From Deltaproteobacteria bacterium (GTDB lineage: Bacteria; Myxococcota; Myxococcia; Myxococcales; 40CM-4-68-19): DNA of 35,657 nt. The translations under genes were made by a program, and so were the position numbers. The stretch is from the NCBI GenBank assembly GCA_005879535.1, contig VBKI01000088.1:1-35657 (forward strand), given 5' to 3'. The notes under the pieces were generated by a model. It searched no databases. It was given only the letters and a program-made list of their open reading frames with translations, and was not told the origin of the DNA. Shown piece after piece: positions 28,449-35,657 of the stretch (positions within the stretch are counted from its first letter, which is position 1; each line of letters starts with the position of its first letter).

Positions 28449-29233
28449 TGCGCGCGCTGCGCGTCGTGCGCGCCCAGCTTCGGGCCTCGGTCGCGGTGGC
28501 GCTGCAATACCGATTCGAGTTCGCCGTGGAAGGGGCGCTGGCGCTGCTCTGGATGGGAGTGACGCTGGTGCCGCTGGTCGTCGTATTCGGCACGCGCGAC
28601 TCGGTCGCCGGCTGGACGTTTCCCGAGATGCTCGTCGTCCTCGGTTGGTTCGTCGCGCTGAAGGGAGTCCTGGAAGGGACGCTCAGCCCGTCGCTGATGC
28701 AGGTCGTCGAGCACGTGCGGAAGGGGACGCTCGACTTCGTGCTCCTCAAGCCCGCCGATGCGCAGCTCCTCGTCTCGTTCTCGAAGATCGAGCCATGGCG
28801 CGTGACGGACTTTGCTGGCGCGGCGGTAATCTTTGCCTTCGCCTTCCAGCGCATCGGCCACGCGCCGGCGCTGATGCACGTGCTGCTGGCGGCGGTGATG
28901 CTCTGCGCCGCGGTGATGGTGTTGTATTCGATCGCCATCCTGGTGGTGGCGATCGCCTTCATCGCCGTGCGCGTGGACAACCTCCTCTATCTCTTCCAGT
29001 CGGTGTTCGACGTCGCTCGCTGGCCCAGCACCGTGTTCCGCGGCACGCTCGCGGTGGTCTTCACTTTCGTGCTTCCGCTGGCGCTGATGACGACCTATCC
29101 GGCGCTGGCGCTGCTCGGCAAGCTGACGCTGCAGACTGCGGTCGGGGCGCTCGTCGGCACCCTGCTCTTCGCGGGGGTTGCCCGCGCGATCTGGATCTCC
29201 TCCATCCGGCGCTACACTTCGGCCAGCTCGTAA
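28445..29233 (+). CDS. ABC-2 type exporter, permease subunit 2
   Basis: The second inner-membrane permease, 262 residues, of the COG3694-like type. The start is the first of two adjacent ATG codons (28445), overlapping the stop of permease 1. Six hydrophobic segments can be seen. Its EHVRKGTLDFVLLKPADAQL is the counterpart of the RQGTLALRLLRP loop in permease 1. AIAFIAVRVDNLLYLFQSVF and DVARWPSTVFRGTLAVVF are conserved-looking landmarks. The C-terminus is short and basic (WISSIRRYTSASS). One ATPase and two related but distinct permeases indicate a heterodimeric transmembrane channel. The gene ends 23 nt before the lower-GC exported protein gene. Confidence 0.9.
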   Translation: MMRALRVVRAQLRASVAVALQYRFEFAVEGALALLWMGVTLVPLVVVFGTRDSVAGWTFPEMLVVLGWFVALKGVLEGTLSPSLMQVVEHVRKGTLDFVLLKPADAQLLVSFSKIEPWRVTDFAGAAVIFAFAFQRIGHAPALMHVLLAAVMLCAAVMVLYSIAILVVAIAFIAVRVDNLLYLFQSVFDVARWPSTVFRGTLAVVFTFVLPLALMTTYPALALLGKLTLQTAVGALVGTLLFAGVARAIWISSIRRYTSASS

Positions 29234-29256
29234 TACGTCACCTCCGAGGAATCAGA

Positions 29257-29967
29257 ATGCGGATTCCGGGCCTGATCGCAGCTCTGATATCTCTGATGCT
29301 CTCGACCGACACGCGACCGGGAGCCGATGCCGATCCGCATCGTCCGACCTGTAGGACAGCCCAGTGCCGGAAAGTGAAGTCTTTTCTGAAGGCGCATTAC
29401 TGCGGCGAGTCTCCTTACGGGAACGGTCCGGCGGACGGGTGCCTGCTCCTCGAGCCGAAGAAGCTCGGCGCCGGCTTCAAGATCACCGCTGACTTCCACT
29501 GCGAGTGGATGGAGCACGAAGAAAAGGCCCAGTGTCAGCAGCGCGGAGAGGTCCGTTCACATGTTAAGGACCTATTGGTCCGGGAGATGAAACGTCTCGG
29601 CGTTCCTGCCGGCGAGGATAAGCAAGTATTGTTTGCCAGCTGGGAATCGAACGTCGCCGACTTCTCCATTGCGAAAGCGGCTTATTCCAGCATTGCAGGA
29701 GCGGAACTGGCAATTTGTGCGGTCGTCCTGCGGATCGACCGGACTGGTCACGTGGTCGTGCTTCGCGAGGTGCCGTTTCACAGAACGGATGTGGATGTAC
29801 CCGACGTAGCGACATGGGCTCTGCTTGACGTCGCCGACGTGGATGGCGACGGCTACCCCGAGGTCATTCTGCACGGAGACGCCTACGAGAATCACTGGCT
29901 GGAAGTCGTCAGCATGCGAAGTGGGGCTGCAAAGACGATCTTTTCCGGTCTTGGTTACTACCTTTGA
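29257..29967 (+). CDS. Exported cysteine-rich protein with a DxDxDG calcium-type motif; lower GC
   Basis: I do not recognise this 236-residue protein. ATG 29257 is well supported (CGAGGA upstream), and MRIPGLIAALISLMLSTDTR is a short signal peptide. The N-terminal part has six cysteines (C32, C37, C49, C62, C82, C93), which suggests disulfides outside the cytoplasm. Near the C-terminus, LLDVADVDGDGYPEVILHGD is the calcium-binding loop of FG-GAP/VCBS-like or EF-hand-like repeats. Base composition differs from the neighbours: 29641-29700 has 32 G+C in 60, against 44 in 60 at 30361-30420 in hrpB. Codon choice is also less GC-biased at third positions. This suggests acquisition from elsewhere. 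It follows the ABC exporter by 23 nt but need not be related to it. Confidence 0.75.
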   Translation: MRIPGLIAALISLMLSTDTRPGADADPHRPTCRTAQCRKVKSFLKAHYCGESPYGNGPADGCLLLEPKKLGAGFKITADFHCEWMEHEEKAQCQQRGEVRSHVKDLLVREMKRLGVPAGEDKQVLFASWESNVADFSIAKAAYSSIAGAELAICAVVLRIDRTGHVVVLREVPFHRTDVDVPDVATWALLDVADVDGDGYPEVILHGDAYENHWLEVVSMRSGAAKTIFSGLGYYL

Positions 29968-30148
29968 GGCCCCGAGTCGTACGCGTCTTCGGATGGACGG
30001 TCCCCAGCGTGGCGTCCACCACCGCGCGATCCTCACGAAGCTCGGTTGCGCGTGCGCGCAGCTTCAGAAGGGCATCGCTGGGCGTCGGGCGCTTCAAGAC
30101 GACGTGGAAGTCCGTTCCTGGCGCGTAAGTGTCCTGGAGGCTCTTCAT
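29909..30148 (-). pseudogene. Remnant of a hotdog-fold (PaaI-like) thioesterase
   Basis: The ATG at 30148 opens a 79-residue frame. Residues 1-10 (MKSLQDTYAP) and 12-48 (TDFHVVLKRPTPSDALL and LRARATELREDRAVVDATL) read like the very beginning and the last third of a PaaI-type acyl-CoA thioesterase. The central part, including the Gly-rich helix and active site, is missing. After residue 48 (about 30005) similarity stops and the frame continues as Arg/Lys/Ser-rich sequence that overlaps the lower-GC gene by 59 bp. So it appears to carry an internal deletion and a lost 3' end. A TATAAA box lies 7 nt before the ATG, so it may still be transcribed. The family call is from memory of related proteins and needs a search. 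Confidence 0.5.
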
Positions 30149-30155
30149 GCGCGCC

Positions 30156-30163
30156 TTTATAGT
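30156..30163. promoter_or_regulatory. Overlapping divergent -10 elements (hrpB / thioesterase remnant)
   Basis: TTTATAGT at 30156-30163 contains TATAGT on the plus strand, 8 nt before the hrpB GTG (30172), and TATAAA on the minus strand, 7 nt before the ATG at 30148. The two boxes overlap by four bases. No Shine-Dalgarno sequence lies between either box and its start, so both transcripts would be leaderless or nearly so. Confidence 0.45.
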
Positions 30164-30171
30164 CGGCCGCC

Positions 30172-32565
30172 GTGAAGGAAGTCCTCCCCATCGACGCCGC
30201 GCTGCCGGAAGTCCTCGAGGCACTGGAGCGACGCTCCATCGTGGTGCTCGAGGCGCCTCCCGGCGCCGGAAAGACGACGCGGGTTCCCCCCGCTCTGCTC
30301 GACCGGGTTCAGGGGGAAGTCGTCGTGTTGGAGCCGCGCCGGCTCGCAGCGCGCATGGCCGCGCGACGCGTCGCGCTCGAGCTCGCCGATCCCGATCTGG
30401 TCGGCTGGCAGGTCCGCTTCGAGCAGTCCGGCTCCCCGCGCACGCGCCTCTGGTACGTCACCGAGGGCATCCTCGCGCGTCGCATCCTCGCGGATCCCAC
30501 GCTGCGAGGGGTGGGCGCGGTGGTGCTGGACGAATTCCACGAGCGACATCTCCCGGGCGATCTCGCGCTTGCGCTCGCCCGACGCTTGCTTCCGCGGATC
30601 AAGCTGATCGTCATGTCTGCCACGCTCGAAGCCACGTCCCTTGCGGAGCACCTGGAGGCCGAGGTCGTCCGCAGCGAGGGGCGGCGCTTCCCGGTGGAGA
30701 TCGAGCATCTGGAAATGGCCGATGATCGGCGCCTTCCGCAACAGGTCGGCGCTGCCGTCCGCCGGTTGACGACTCCCGGAACCGCAGGCGACGTCCTCGT
30801 GTTCCTTCCCGGCGCCGCCGAGATCCGACAGGCCTCGGAAGCCTGCGCCGAGCTCGCGCGGCATCGAGATCTGCTGCTGACCCCGCTGTATGGCGATCTT
30901 CCTGCGACGGAACAGGATCGCGCCGTCACTCCCGCGTCCCGCCGCAAAGTGATCCTCAGCACGAACGTGGCGGAGACGAGCATCACCGTCCCGGGGGTGA
31001 CGTCCGTCGTCGACAGCGGCCTGGCGCGAATCGCCTCGCATTCCCCGTGGTCGGGCCTTCCTGCGCTTGCCGTCGCCAGGATCAGCCGCGCTTCCGCCGC
31101 GCAGCGGGCAGGGCGCGCCGGGCGTCTCGGGCCGGGGCGCGCGCTACGCCTGTACACCCGGCACGACTTCGACTCGCGGCCCGAGCATCATCCTCCCGAG
31201 ATCGAGCGCCTGGATCTCGCGGGTACGGTGCTGGAGCTTTGCGCCTGCGGGCTCGAGCCGGAGTCCCTTCCATGGCTCGATCCGCCGCCGCCTGCCGCGC
31301 TCGAGCTCGCGAAGGAGTTGCTGCGCCGCATCGGTGCGCTCGATACGCGCGGTCAGGCCACGGACCTGGGCCGCGCATGCGCCAGGTTGCCCCTGCATCC
31401 CCGGCTCGCGCGCCTCGCCGTCGAGGCTGCCAGCCGGGGATACCGGCGCGATGGGTGCACCGCAGCGGCGATGCTCAACGAACGCGAGGCGCGCCGGAGT
31501 GCTACCCCCGCTCCCACCGGCCCCTCGGACGTGCTCGATCTCCTCGACCAGCGGCGTTCTGCGCACATCGAACAGGCTCGCGCCCAGCTTCTGCGTCTCG
31601 CTCCGCCGGATGGACCAGCGGCGAGCTCGCGCGACGAGGCAATCAGGATATCGGTGCTCGCCGGATTTCCCGATCGCGTGGCCAAGCGCCGCGGCGAAGA
31701 GGTCCTGCTCGCTTCTGGAGGAGCAGCCCAGCTCGCGCCGGAGAGCGCTGTGCGGGAGGCAGATCTCCTGGTGGCGGTCGATGCGGAGGAGCGCCGTACG
31801 CGCGGCCGATCGCGCGTCGCCGTGCGGATCGCGAGCGCCATCGAACCGGAATGGCTCCTGGATCTGCACCCCGATGCGCTGCGCGAGGAGACCGAGCTCA
31901 TCTGGGAGCCGGCGCGCGAGCGGGTGGAAGCGGCCTCGCGGCTCCTCTACGATCGGCTCGTCCTCGAGGAGACGCGGCGCCGGCCCAGCCCTGAAGAGGC
32001 CGCCGCTGCCGCCCGGATTCTGCTCGACCACGCCGCTGGAACCCCCGATGGAGCGCAGCTGTCGCGGCTCAAGGCTCGCATCGCGCTCGCCGCGGGTCAT
32101 TGTCCCGAGTCCGGCATCGAGCCGCTGAGCGACGCAAGGGTCCGCGCCGTCCTCGAGCACGAGGCGCTCCGCACCGCTTCACTGCGGGAGCTGCGTGAAG
32201 CCGACCTCCTCGGGCCATTGACGCCCAACGGCCTCGACCGGCTTGCGCCCGAGACCGTCGTTCTTCCGGGCGGCCGCAAGGTGCAGATCGAGTACGCCGA
32301 AGGCCAGCCGCCGGCGGTGCGCTCGCGCATGCAGGACTTCTTCGGGCTCGCGCGGGGGCCGTCGATCTGCAACGGGCGCGTCCCACTGACGCTCCATCTG
32401 CTGGCGCCCAGCGGACGCGCCCAGCAGGTGACGCAGGACCTCGCCGGATTCTGGGAACGCCACTATCCGGCGATCCGCCGCGAGCTGATGCGCCGGTACC
32501 CGAAGCACGCCTGGCCCGAAAACGGTGCGACCGCCTCGCCACCTTCAGTGAATCGCCGCCCTTAA
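30172..32565 (+). CDS. hrpB: ATP-dependent RNA helicase HrpB
   Basis: A DEAH-type (DExH) RNA helicase of the HrpB family, 797 residues, near the usual length. Motif I is APPGAGKTTRVPPALL at about 28-43. Motif II appears as VVLDEFHERHLPGDLALALA near 118, motif III as SATLEA near 147, and motif V as VILSTNVAETSITVPGVTSV. Motif VI is AQRAGRAGRLGPGRALRLY. The C-terminal HrpB-specific domain is complete (VQIEYAEGQPPAVRSRMQDF and FWERHYPAIRRELMRRYPKH). The start is GTG 30172, with no ribosome site but a -10-like box 8 nt upstream. The stop shares TTAA with the stop of the frameshifted miaE frame. Cytoplasmic; its physiological RNA target is not well known in bacteria. Confidence 0.95.
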   Translation: MKEVLPIDAALPEVLEALERRSIVVLEAPPGAGKTTRVPPALLDRVQGEVVVLEPRRLAARMAARRVALELADPDLVGWQVRFEQSGSPRTRLWYVTEGILARRILADPTLRGVGAVVLDEFHERHLPGDLALALARRLLPRIKLIVMSATLEATSLAEHLEAEVVRSEGRRFPVEIEHLEMADDRRLPQQVGAAVRRLTTPGTAGDVLVFLPGAAEIRQASEACAELARHRDLLLTPLYGDLPATEQDRAVTPASRRKVILSTNVAETSITVPGVTSVVDSGLARIASHSPWSGLPALAVARISRASAAQRAGRAGRLGPGRALRLYTRHDFDSRPEHHPPEIERLDLAGTVLELCACGLEPESLPWLDPPPPAALELAKELLRRIGALDTRGQATDLGRACARLPLHPRLARLAVEAASRGYRRDGCTAAAMLNEREARRSATPAPTGPSDVLDLLDQRRSAHIEQARAQLLRLAPPDGPAASSRDEAIRISVLAGFPDRVAKRRGEEVLLASGGAAQLAPESAVREADLLVAVDAEERRTRGRSRVAVRIASAIEPEWLLDLHPDALREETELIWEPARERVEAASRLLYDRLVLEETRRRPSPEEAAAAARILLDHAAGTPDGAQLSRLKARIALAAGHCPESGIEPLSDARVRAVLEHEALRTASLRELREADLLGPLTPNGLDRLAPETVVLPGGRKVQIEYAEGQPPAVRSRMQDFFGLARGPSICNGRVPLTLHLLAPSGRAQQVTQDLAGFWERHYPAIRRELMRRYPKHAWPENGATASPPSVNRRP

Positions 32566-33104
32566 CGGCAACTCGCGCACGAGCTTCGCCTCCGCACCGC
32601 GGACTTCCGCGAGCCGCGCGTCGAATCCCTCGCAGCGCGCGGCGAGCCGAAGGAACAGCTCCCCGTGCCCTTCTCCGCGCTCGCCAGACGCCCGTAAAAC
32701 CCGCGCAGCTCGGGATCCCGCAGGTGCGCGGCGAGAAGCCGCAGGCGCTCTTCGCTCCTCGCCTCGATGGCCGCCGAAATGAGCAAGCGATCGAGCAGGC
32801 GCTCCCGGACGGGCTGGCGCACCATGGCCTGGAGTCCCTGTGCGTAAGGGTCACCAAGGTCGCGGCCCAGGGAAAGGCCGCGCTTCTCGACGAACGCCAG
32901 GACCTGCGCGAGATGTCCCGATTCCTCGCGGGCGAGCCGCGCCATCGCGCGGGCCAGGCCGGGGACGGATGGAAACGCCGCGAGCAGGGAAAGCGCGCTG
33001 GCCGCGGCTTTCTTCTCGCAATGAGCGTGGTCGACGAGCACTTCGTCGAACCGGTCGATCGCCAATTCCACCCACGCCCGCGGCGTCTCGCAGAGAAGCT
33101 CCAT
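32545..33104 (-). pseudogene. miaE: tRNA-(ms2io6A37) hydroxylase MiaE, single-base frameshift near the C-terminus
   Basis: A di-iron monooxygenase that hydroxylates the isopentenyl group of ms2i6A37 in tRNAs reading U-starting codons. From ATG 33104 the ferritin-like fold is clear: E30 in DHAHCEKKAAASALSLLA, the first ExxH pair E61-H64 (EESGHLAQVL), and E114 in ISAAIEARSEERLRLLA. The second ExxH pair should follow E144. The sequence reads AEKG and then shifts frame, ending in Arg/Ser-rich residues at 32562. Adding one base near 32667 gives AEKGHGELFLRLAARCEGF and a natural C-terminus ending at 32545. The missing base thus removes the final iron ligand (H147). Either the enzyme is inactivated or the sequence has an error. 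It is divergent from the YfcE-type gene; the ends overlap hrpB. Confidence 0.85.
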
Positions 33105-33111
33105 CGCCGGC

Positions 33112-33119
33112 CTTATACT
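33112..33119. promoter_or_regulatory. Overlapping divergent -10 elements (miaE / phosphodiesterase)
   Basis: CTTATACT at 33112-33119 contains TATACT on the plus strand, 6 nt before the ATG at 33126, and TATAAG on the minus strand, 7 nt before the miaE ATG at 33104. The start codons are only 21 nt apart, so any promoters upstream of them must be this shared element. No Shine-Dalgarno sequence fits either gene, pointing to leaderless mRNAs in both directions. Confidence 0.5.
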
Positions 33120-33125
33120 GCAGGC

Positions 33126-33578
33126 ATGCGCATCGGCGTCATCTCCGACACCCATGGTCTCGTGCGCCCGCAGGTCCGGGTCGCGTTCGACGGGGTCGAT
33201 CACATCCTTCACGCCGGTGACATCGGCGGCGAGGAAGTGCTGGCGGAGCTCGGAACCATCGCCGAGGTGACGGCCTGCGCCGGCAACAACGACGGCTGGC
33301 GGTGCGGGCCCGCCGGGAAGACCGCGCGCATCTCGCTGGGCGGGCTCCACTTCCTGCTCGTTCACGTCCGCGACGACGCCGCGGGCGAGCTGCGCCGCGC
33401 GCCGGCAGACGTGGTCGTGTTCGGGCACAGCCACAAGCCCGCCGACGAGCGGAGCGGCGGCATCTGGTGGTTCAACCCCGGGAGCGCCGGGCCGCGGCGC
33501 TTCTCCCTGCCGGTCTGCGTCGGCCTCTTCGAGCAGGTGCGCGGAAAGTGGCGCGCGCGCCACGTCGCGCTTCAGTAA
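33126..33578 (+). CDS. YfcE/MJ0936-type metallophosphodiesterase
   Basis: A small calcineurin-like metallophosphoesterase of 150 residues, a family that cleaves phosphodiesters with a two-metal centre. All metal ligands are visible: D8 and H10 in ISDTHG, D32 in HAGDIGG, N54 in CAGNNDGW, H80, and H101 and H103 in VVFGHSHKP. The C-terminus (WWFNPGSAGPRRFSLP) is the standard family ending. The start is ATG 33126, since it opens directly with the first strand (MRIGVISDTHG). In-frame sequence upstream belongs to the antisense of miaE. The stop overlaps the convergent outer-membrane protein gene by 7 bp. Cytoplasmic; the natural substrate is unknown. Confidence 0.94.
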   Translation: MRIGVISDTHGLVRPQVRVAFDGVDHILHAGDIGGEEVLAELGTIAEVTACAGNNDGWRCGPAGKTARISLGGLHFLLVHVRDDAAGELRRAPADVVVFGHSHKPADERSGGIWWFNPGSAGPRRFSLPVCVGLFEQVRGKWRARHVALQ

Positions 33579-34081
33579 TAGACCAGCGAGAGCTCGAGCC
33601 CGATGGTCTGGAGGCGCTCGCTCACCCCGCGGGCGCTCAGATTCGCATTCCGGTAGAACAGCTCCGGAGCGAGGAACAGGTTGGGAGCCACCGCAATCTC
33701 CACGCCAAGCCCACCTCCTGCCGCCAGCCCCGCGGCGGTCGCGCCTGGCGTCACGTCGTTGGACAGGCTCGCTCCGATACCCGCCCGCCCGTAGACCATC
33801 ACCGCCGGTTTCACCAGCAGGTGATACTGGACGAAAGCCAGAACCTGTTCCGAGCGGAAGTGCCCGGTCGAGAAGGTACCGCCGTCGACGCTTCCGGAGA
33901 GATAGAGCTGGAGCATCGGGTTGAAGCTGTAGCCGACCCGGAGCTCGGCGTCGTACCCGAAGGTGTTGTCGCCCGGAACGATGAGGAGGCTGCCGCCCCC
34001 TCCAATCGCTGCGTAGAGACCTTCGAGGCTCGGCTCCGGAGCGGCAGCCAGCAGGACGGCCGCGAAGAGGGCGTGGATCAT
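33572..34081 (-). CDS. Small outer-membrane beta-barrel protein
   Basis: An exported protein of 169 residues that looks like an eight-stranded OmpA/OmpX-type barrel. ATG 34081 gives a short signal peptide (MIHALFAAVLLAAAPEP). The mature chain alternates polar and hydrophobic residues in strands separated by Gly-rich turns: AAIGGGGSLLIVPG, AELRVGYSFNPMLQLYLSGS, VMVYGRAGIGASLS and AAGGGLGVEIAVAPNLFLAP. It ends in LELSLVYY, an aromatic C-terminus as used for outer-membrane insertion. The gene starts 14 nt after the glycerate kinase stop on the same strand and may share its transcript. No specific family is recognised; a porin-like or structural role is only inference. Confidence 0.82.
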   Translation of the reverse strand: MIHALFAAVLLAAAPEPSLEGLYAAIGGGGSLLIVPGDNTFGYDAELRVGYSFNPMLQLYLSGSVDGGTFSTGHFRSEQVLAFVQYHLLVKPAVMVYGRAGIGASLSNDVTPGATAAGLAAGGGLGVEIAVAPNLFLAPELFYRNANLSARGVSERLQTIGLELSLVYY

Positions 34082-34095
34082 CCGCGGACCATATC

Positions 34096-35271
34096 TCAAC
34101 GGCGCAGCAGGAACAGGTCGCCCGCGTGGGCGCCCGTGTGGCGTTCCGGAATCAGTAGGCCGAGAGCGCCGAGCACCCGCGCGGCGTCGAACTCCGCCAA
34201 GGCGCGCGCGGGATGAAGTCCGCGGCGCTCCGCCTCCTCCCAGGTGAAGCCATCGACCATCGCGCCGGCGGCGGCCGTCGGTCCATCCCGGCCATCGGTG
34301 CCTGCGGCGAGAAAAGCGGCTCCGCCGTCGCCGCGCAGGTTGCGCGCCATGAGCAGCGCCAGGTGCTGGTCGCGGCCGCCGGGCGGCGCGTTCCGGGGGA
34401 CGCGAACCTCCAGCTCCCCGCTGGCGCAGACGAACCCCCGCTCCGTCCCCAGCGCCTCCGCGAATGCCTCGACCTCGCCGTGAACCGGCGAGTCCAGCAT
34501 GCGCAGGCCCCGGCGCCGCGCCGCTTCCTGCGCCGGCGAGCGGAGATCGCAGAGCGCCTCGTGCTCGATGAAGTCGGCGGGCTCGCCGGGCTTGAGTGTC
34601 TCGCGCACGCGCGCCGCCGCTCCGGGCAGCGAGTACTTGCGCACGAGGGCGAGGGCATCGGCGCAGGTGGTCGAGTCCGCGATCGCCGGGCCGCTGGACA
34701 CCGCCCGAACGCCGCCGATCGGCACGTCCACTGCCACCAGCGCTCGAGCCCGCGTGACGCCCCTGGCATGCAAGGCGCGGGCGAGCCCGCCCCCCTTCAA
34801 GCGGGAGAGGTGCGCACGGACGCAGTTCATCTCCTCGATGGGAGCACCCGAGTTGAGCAGCGCCTCGTTCACCGCCCGCACGTCCTCCAGCGAGAGGTCG
34901 GCATGCGGCGCCTCCGCAAGAGCCGAACCGCCTCCGGAAATGAGCAGGAGCGCTGCGTCGTGCCGTCCCAGCGCGCCGGCCGCGGCGAGCAGCGCCTCGC
35001 CGGAAGCGAGCGAATCGGCGTCGGGAAGAGGATGGCTCCCGCGAAGTACCGTCGCTCGGGCGGGCGCCGGCGCATCCTTGGGAACGACGAGGAGCGCCTC
35101 GCCGCCGTCCCGCACGCCTTCGTACAGCTCGGCCGCGACCTTGCCGAGCCCGAGGATAGCCAGACGACCCCCGGGTCCCGGCCGCGGCGCCTTGGCTGCG
35201 GCTGCCCGTGCGAGCGCGCGCGCGTCGAGCGCGTGGACGACCTCGTCGTAGAGGGCGAGGAGCTGCCGCAT
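34096..35271 (-). CDS. Glycerate kinase (GckA/MOFRL family)
   Basis: A glycerate 2-kinase of the MOFRL type, phosphorylating D-glycerate to 2-phosphoglycerate. It has 391 residues, slightly short of the 420-440 common in the family. ATG 35271 begins MRQLLALYDEVVHALD. Family landmarks are ILGLGKVAAELYEGV, LLLISGGGSALAEAP (the glycine-rich loop), NCVRAHLSRLKGGGLA with the conserved Lys, and GTDGRDGPTAAAGAMVDG near the C-terminus. The usual GGRNQELAL reads GGRDQHLAL here, two changes in a conserved segment that may affect activity. The start overlaps the upstream sirtuin stop by ATGA, so the two are co-translated. Cytoplasmic. Confidence 0.92.
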   Translation of the reverse strand: MRQLLALYDEVVHALDARALARAAAAKAPRPGPGGRLAILGLGKVAAELYEGVRDGGEALLVVPKDAPAPARATVLRGSHPLPDADSLASGEALLAAAGALGRHDAALLLISGGGSALAEAPHADLSLEDVRAVNEALLNSGAPIEEMNCVRAHLSRLKGGGLARALHARGVTRARALVAVDVPIGGVRAVSSGPAIADSTTCADALALVRKYSLPGAAARVRETLKPGEPADFIEHEALCDLRSPAQEAARRRGLRMLDSPVHGEVEAFAEALGTERGFVCASGELEVRVPRNAPPGGRDQHLALLMARNLRGDGGAAFLAAGTDGRDGPTAAAGAMVDGFTWEEAERRGLHPARALAEFDAARVLGALGLLIPERHTGAHAGDLFLLRR

Positions 35272-35657
35272 CAGCGCGCGACCGCGAACAGCGCCGGCAG
35301 CAGCGCCCCGGCCTTGCCCAGGCGGCACTCGTCGAACGAATGCGCGTTCTCCGGACGCTCGAGCCCCAGGTAGACGCAGCGGGCGAACCGCCCACGTGAA
35401 TTCGGGTTGTGCCGCAGATGCGAGACGAATCCCGCAGCCGGATACACCGCTCCCGAGCTGCCGACGGTGACGAACAGATCGCACTCGTTCAGCTCCTCGA
35501 AGATCCGGTCCATGCCGAACGGCACCTCTCCGAACCAGACCACGTGCGGACGCAATCGGCCTCCACACCGATCGCAGCCTGGCGGAACGCCGTCGTATCC
35601 GCGCTCGTCGGCGAACGGCGCGCGATCGCAGGCATCGCAGCGCGTCTTCAAGAGCTC
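35271..35657 (-). CDS. cobB: Sir2 family NAD-dependent deacylase, CobB type (5' end missing)
   Basis: The C-terminal part of an NAD-dependent protein deacylase (sirtuin). About 128 residues are present and the frame is open at the window edge, so the start lies beyond 35657. Two CxxC pairs of the zinc site are visible (TRCDAC near the edge and GCDRCGG). They are followed by the class III/CobB landmark RLRPHVVWFGEVPFGMD, then DLFVTVGSSGAVYPAAGFV, which contacts NAD. The C-terminus reads AHSFDECRLGKAGALLPALF. The catalytic His lies outside the window. The stop overlaps the glycerate kinase start (ATGA), suggesting an operon of sirtuin, glycerate kinase and perhaps the outer-membrane protein. 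Confidence 0.93.
   Translation of the reverse strand, partial: ELLKTRCDACDRAPFADERGYDGVPPGCDRCGGRLRPHVVWFGEVPFGMDRIFEELNECDLFVTVGSSGAVYPAAGFVSHLRHNPNSRGRFARCVYLGLERPENAHSFDECRLGKAGALLPALFAVAR

Overview
The window is about 35.7 kb of high-GC DNA (roughly 70% by eye) with compact genes, frequent GTG starts and many 1-4 nt overlaps. The spore-coat-U pilins, the style of the chemoreceptor and chemosensory genes, and the long Ffh with a basic tail suggest a myxobacterium-like member of the Myxococcota (Anaeromyxobacter/Myxococcus relatives). That assignment is inference, since there is no rRNA here. I saw no CRISPR array, insertion sequence or prophage.

Layout: (1) 1-2615, the 3' part of a trehalose synthase-maltokinase fusion. 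(2) 2604-7395, an archaic-type chaperone-usher pilus cluster: two spore-coat-U pilins, chaperone and usher on the minus strand, with a third pilin transcribed divergently. The usher reading frame is broken by one extra base. (3) 7392-13559, an M1 aminopeptidase, a class I glutamine amidotransferase and 2-oxoglutarate dehydrogenase E1. (4) 13616-15991, tRNA-Leu(UAA), a DedA membrane protein and Ffh. (5) 16014-19260, a zinc-phospholipase-C-like exported protein coupled to a metal-receptor-fold protein, with a divergent quinone oxidoreductase. (6) 19348-26645, a complete chemosensory operon (Rec-CheW, CheR, CheW, CheA-Rec, CheB, MCP) whose first gene follows a 17-codon remnant of another receiver. 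(7) 26680-29233, an ABC-2 exporter (one ATPase, two permeases). (8) 29257-30148, a lower-GC exported protein abutting what looks like a decayed hotdog thioesterase. (9) 30172-35657, HrpB helicase, MiaE (frameshifted), a YfcE-type phosphodiesterase, a small outer-membrane beta-barrel protein, a glycerate kinase and the 3' part of a CobB-type sirtuin.

How the genes work together: the pilus genes form one assembly system, and the divergent pilin lacks the N-terminal donor strand, which makes it a candidate tip subunit. The chemosensory operon is self-contained from receptor to adaptation enzymes, but it has no separate CheY; its output is probably the Rec-CheW protein or the receiver on CheA. 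MiaE acts on i6A-type tRNAs, and the tRNA-Leu(UAA) in the same window has the A36-A37-A38 sequence typical of such substrates.

Two themes deserve a second look. First, several divergent gene pairs share one overlapping, near-palindromic -10 element only 6-8 nt from each start codon, so both genes may be leaderless. Second, four loci show decay or disruption (usher, miaE, a receiver remnant and a thioesterase remnant). The first two are single-base events that could also be sequence errors.
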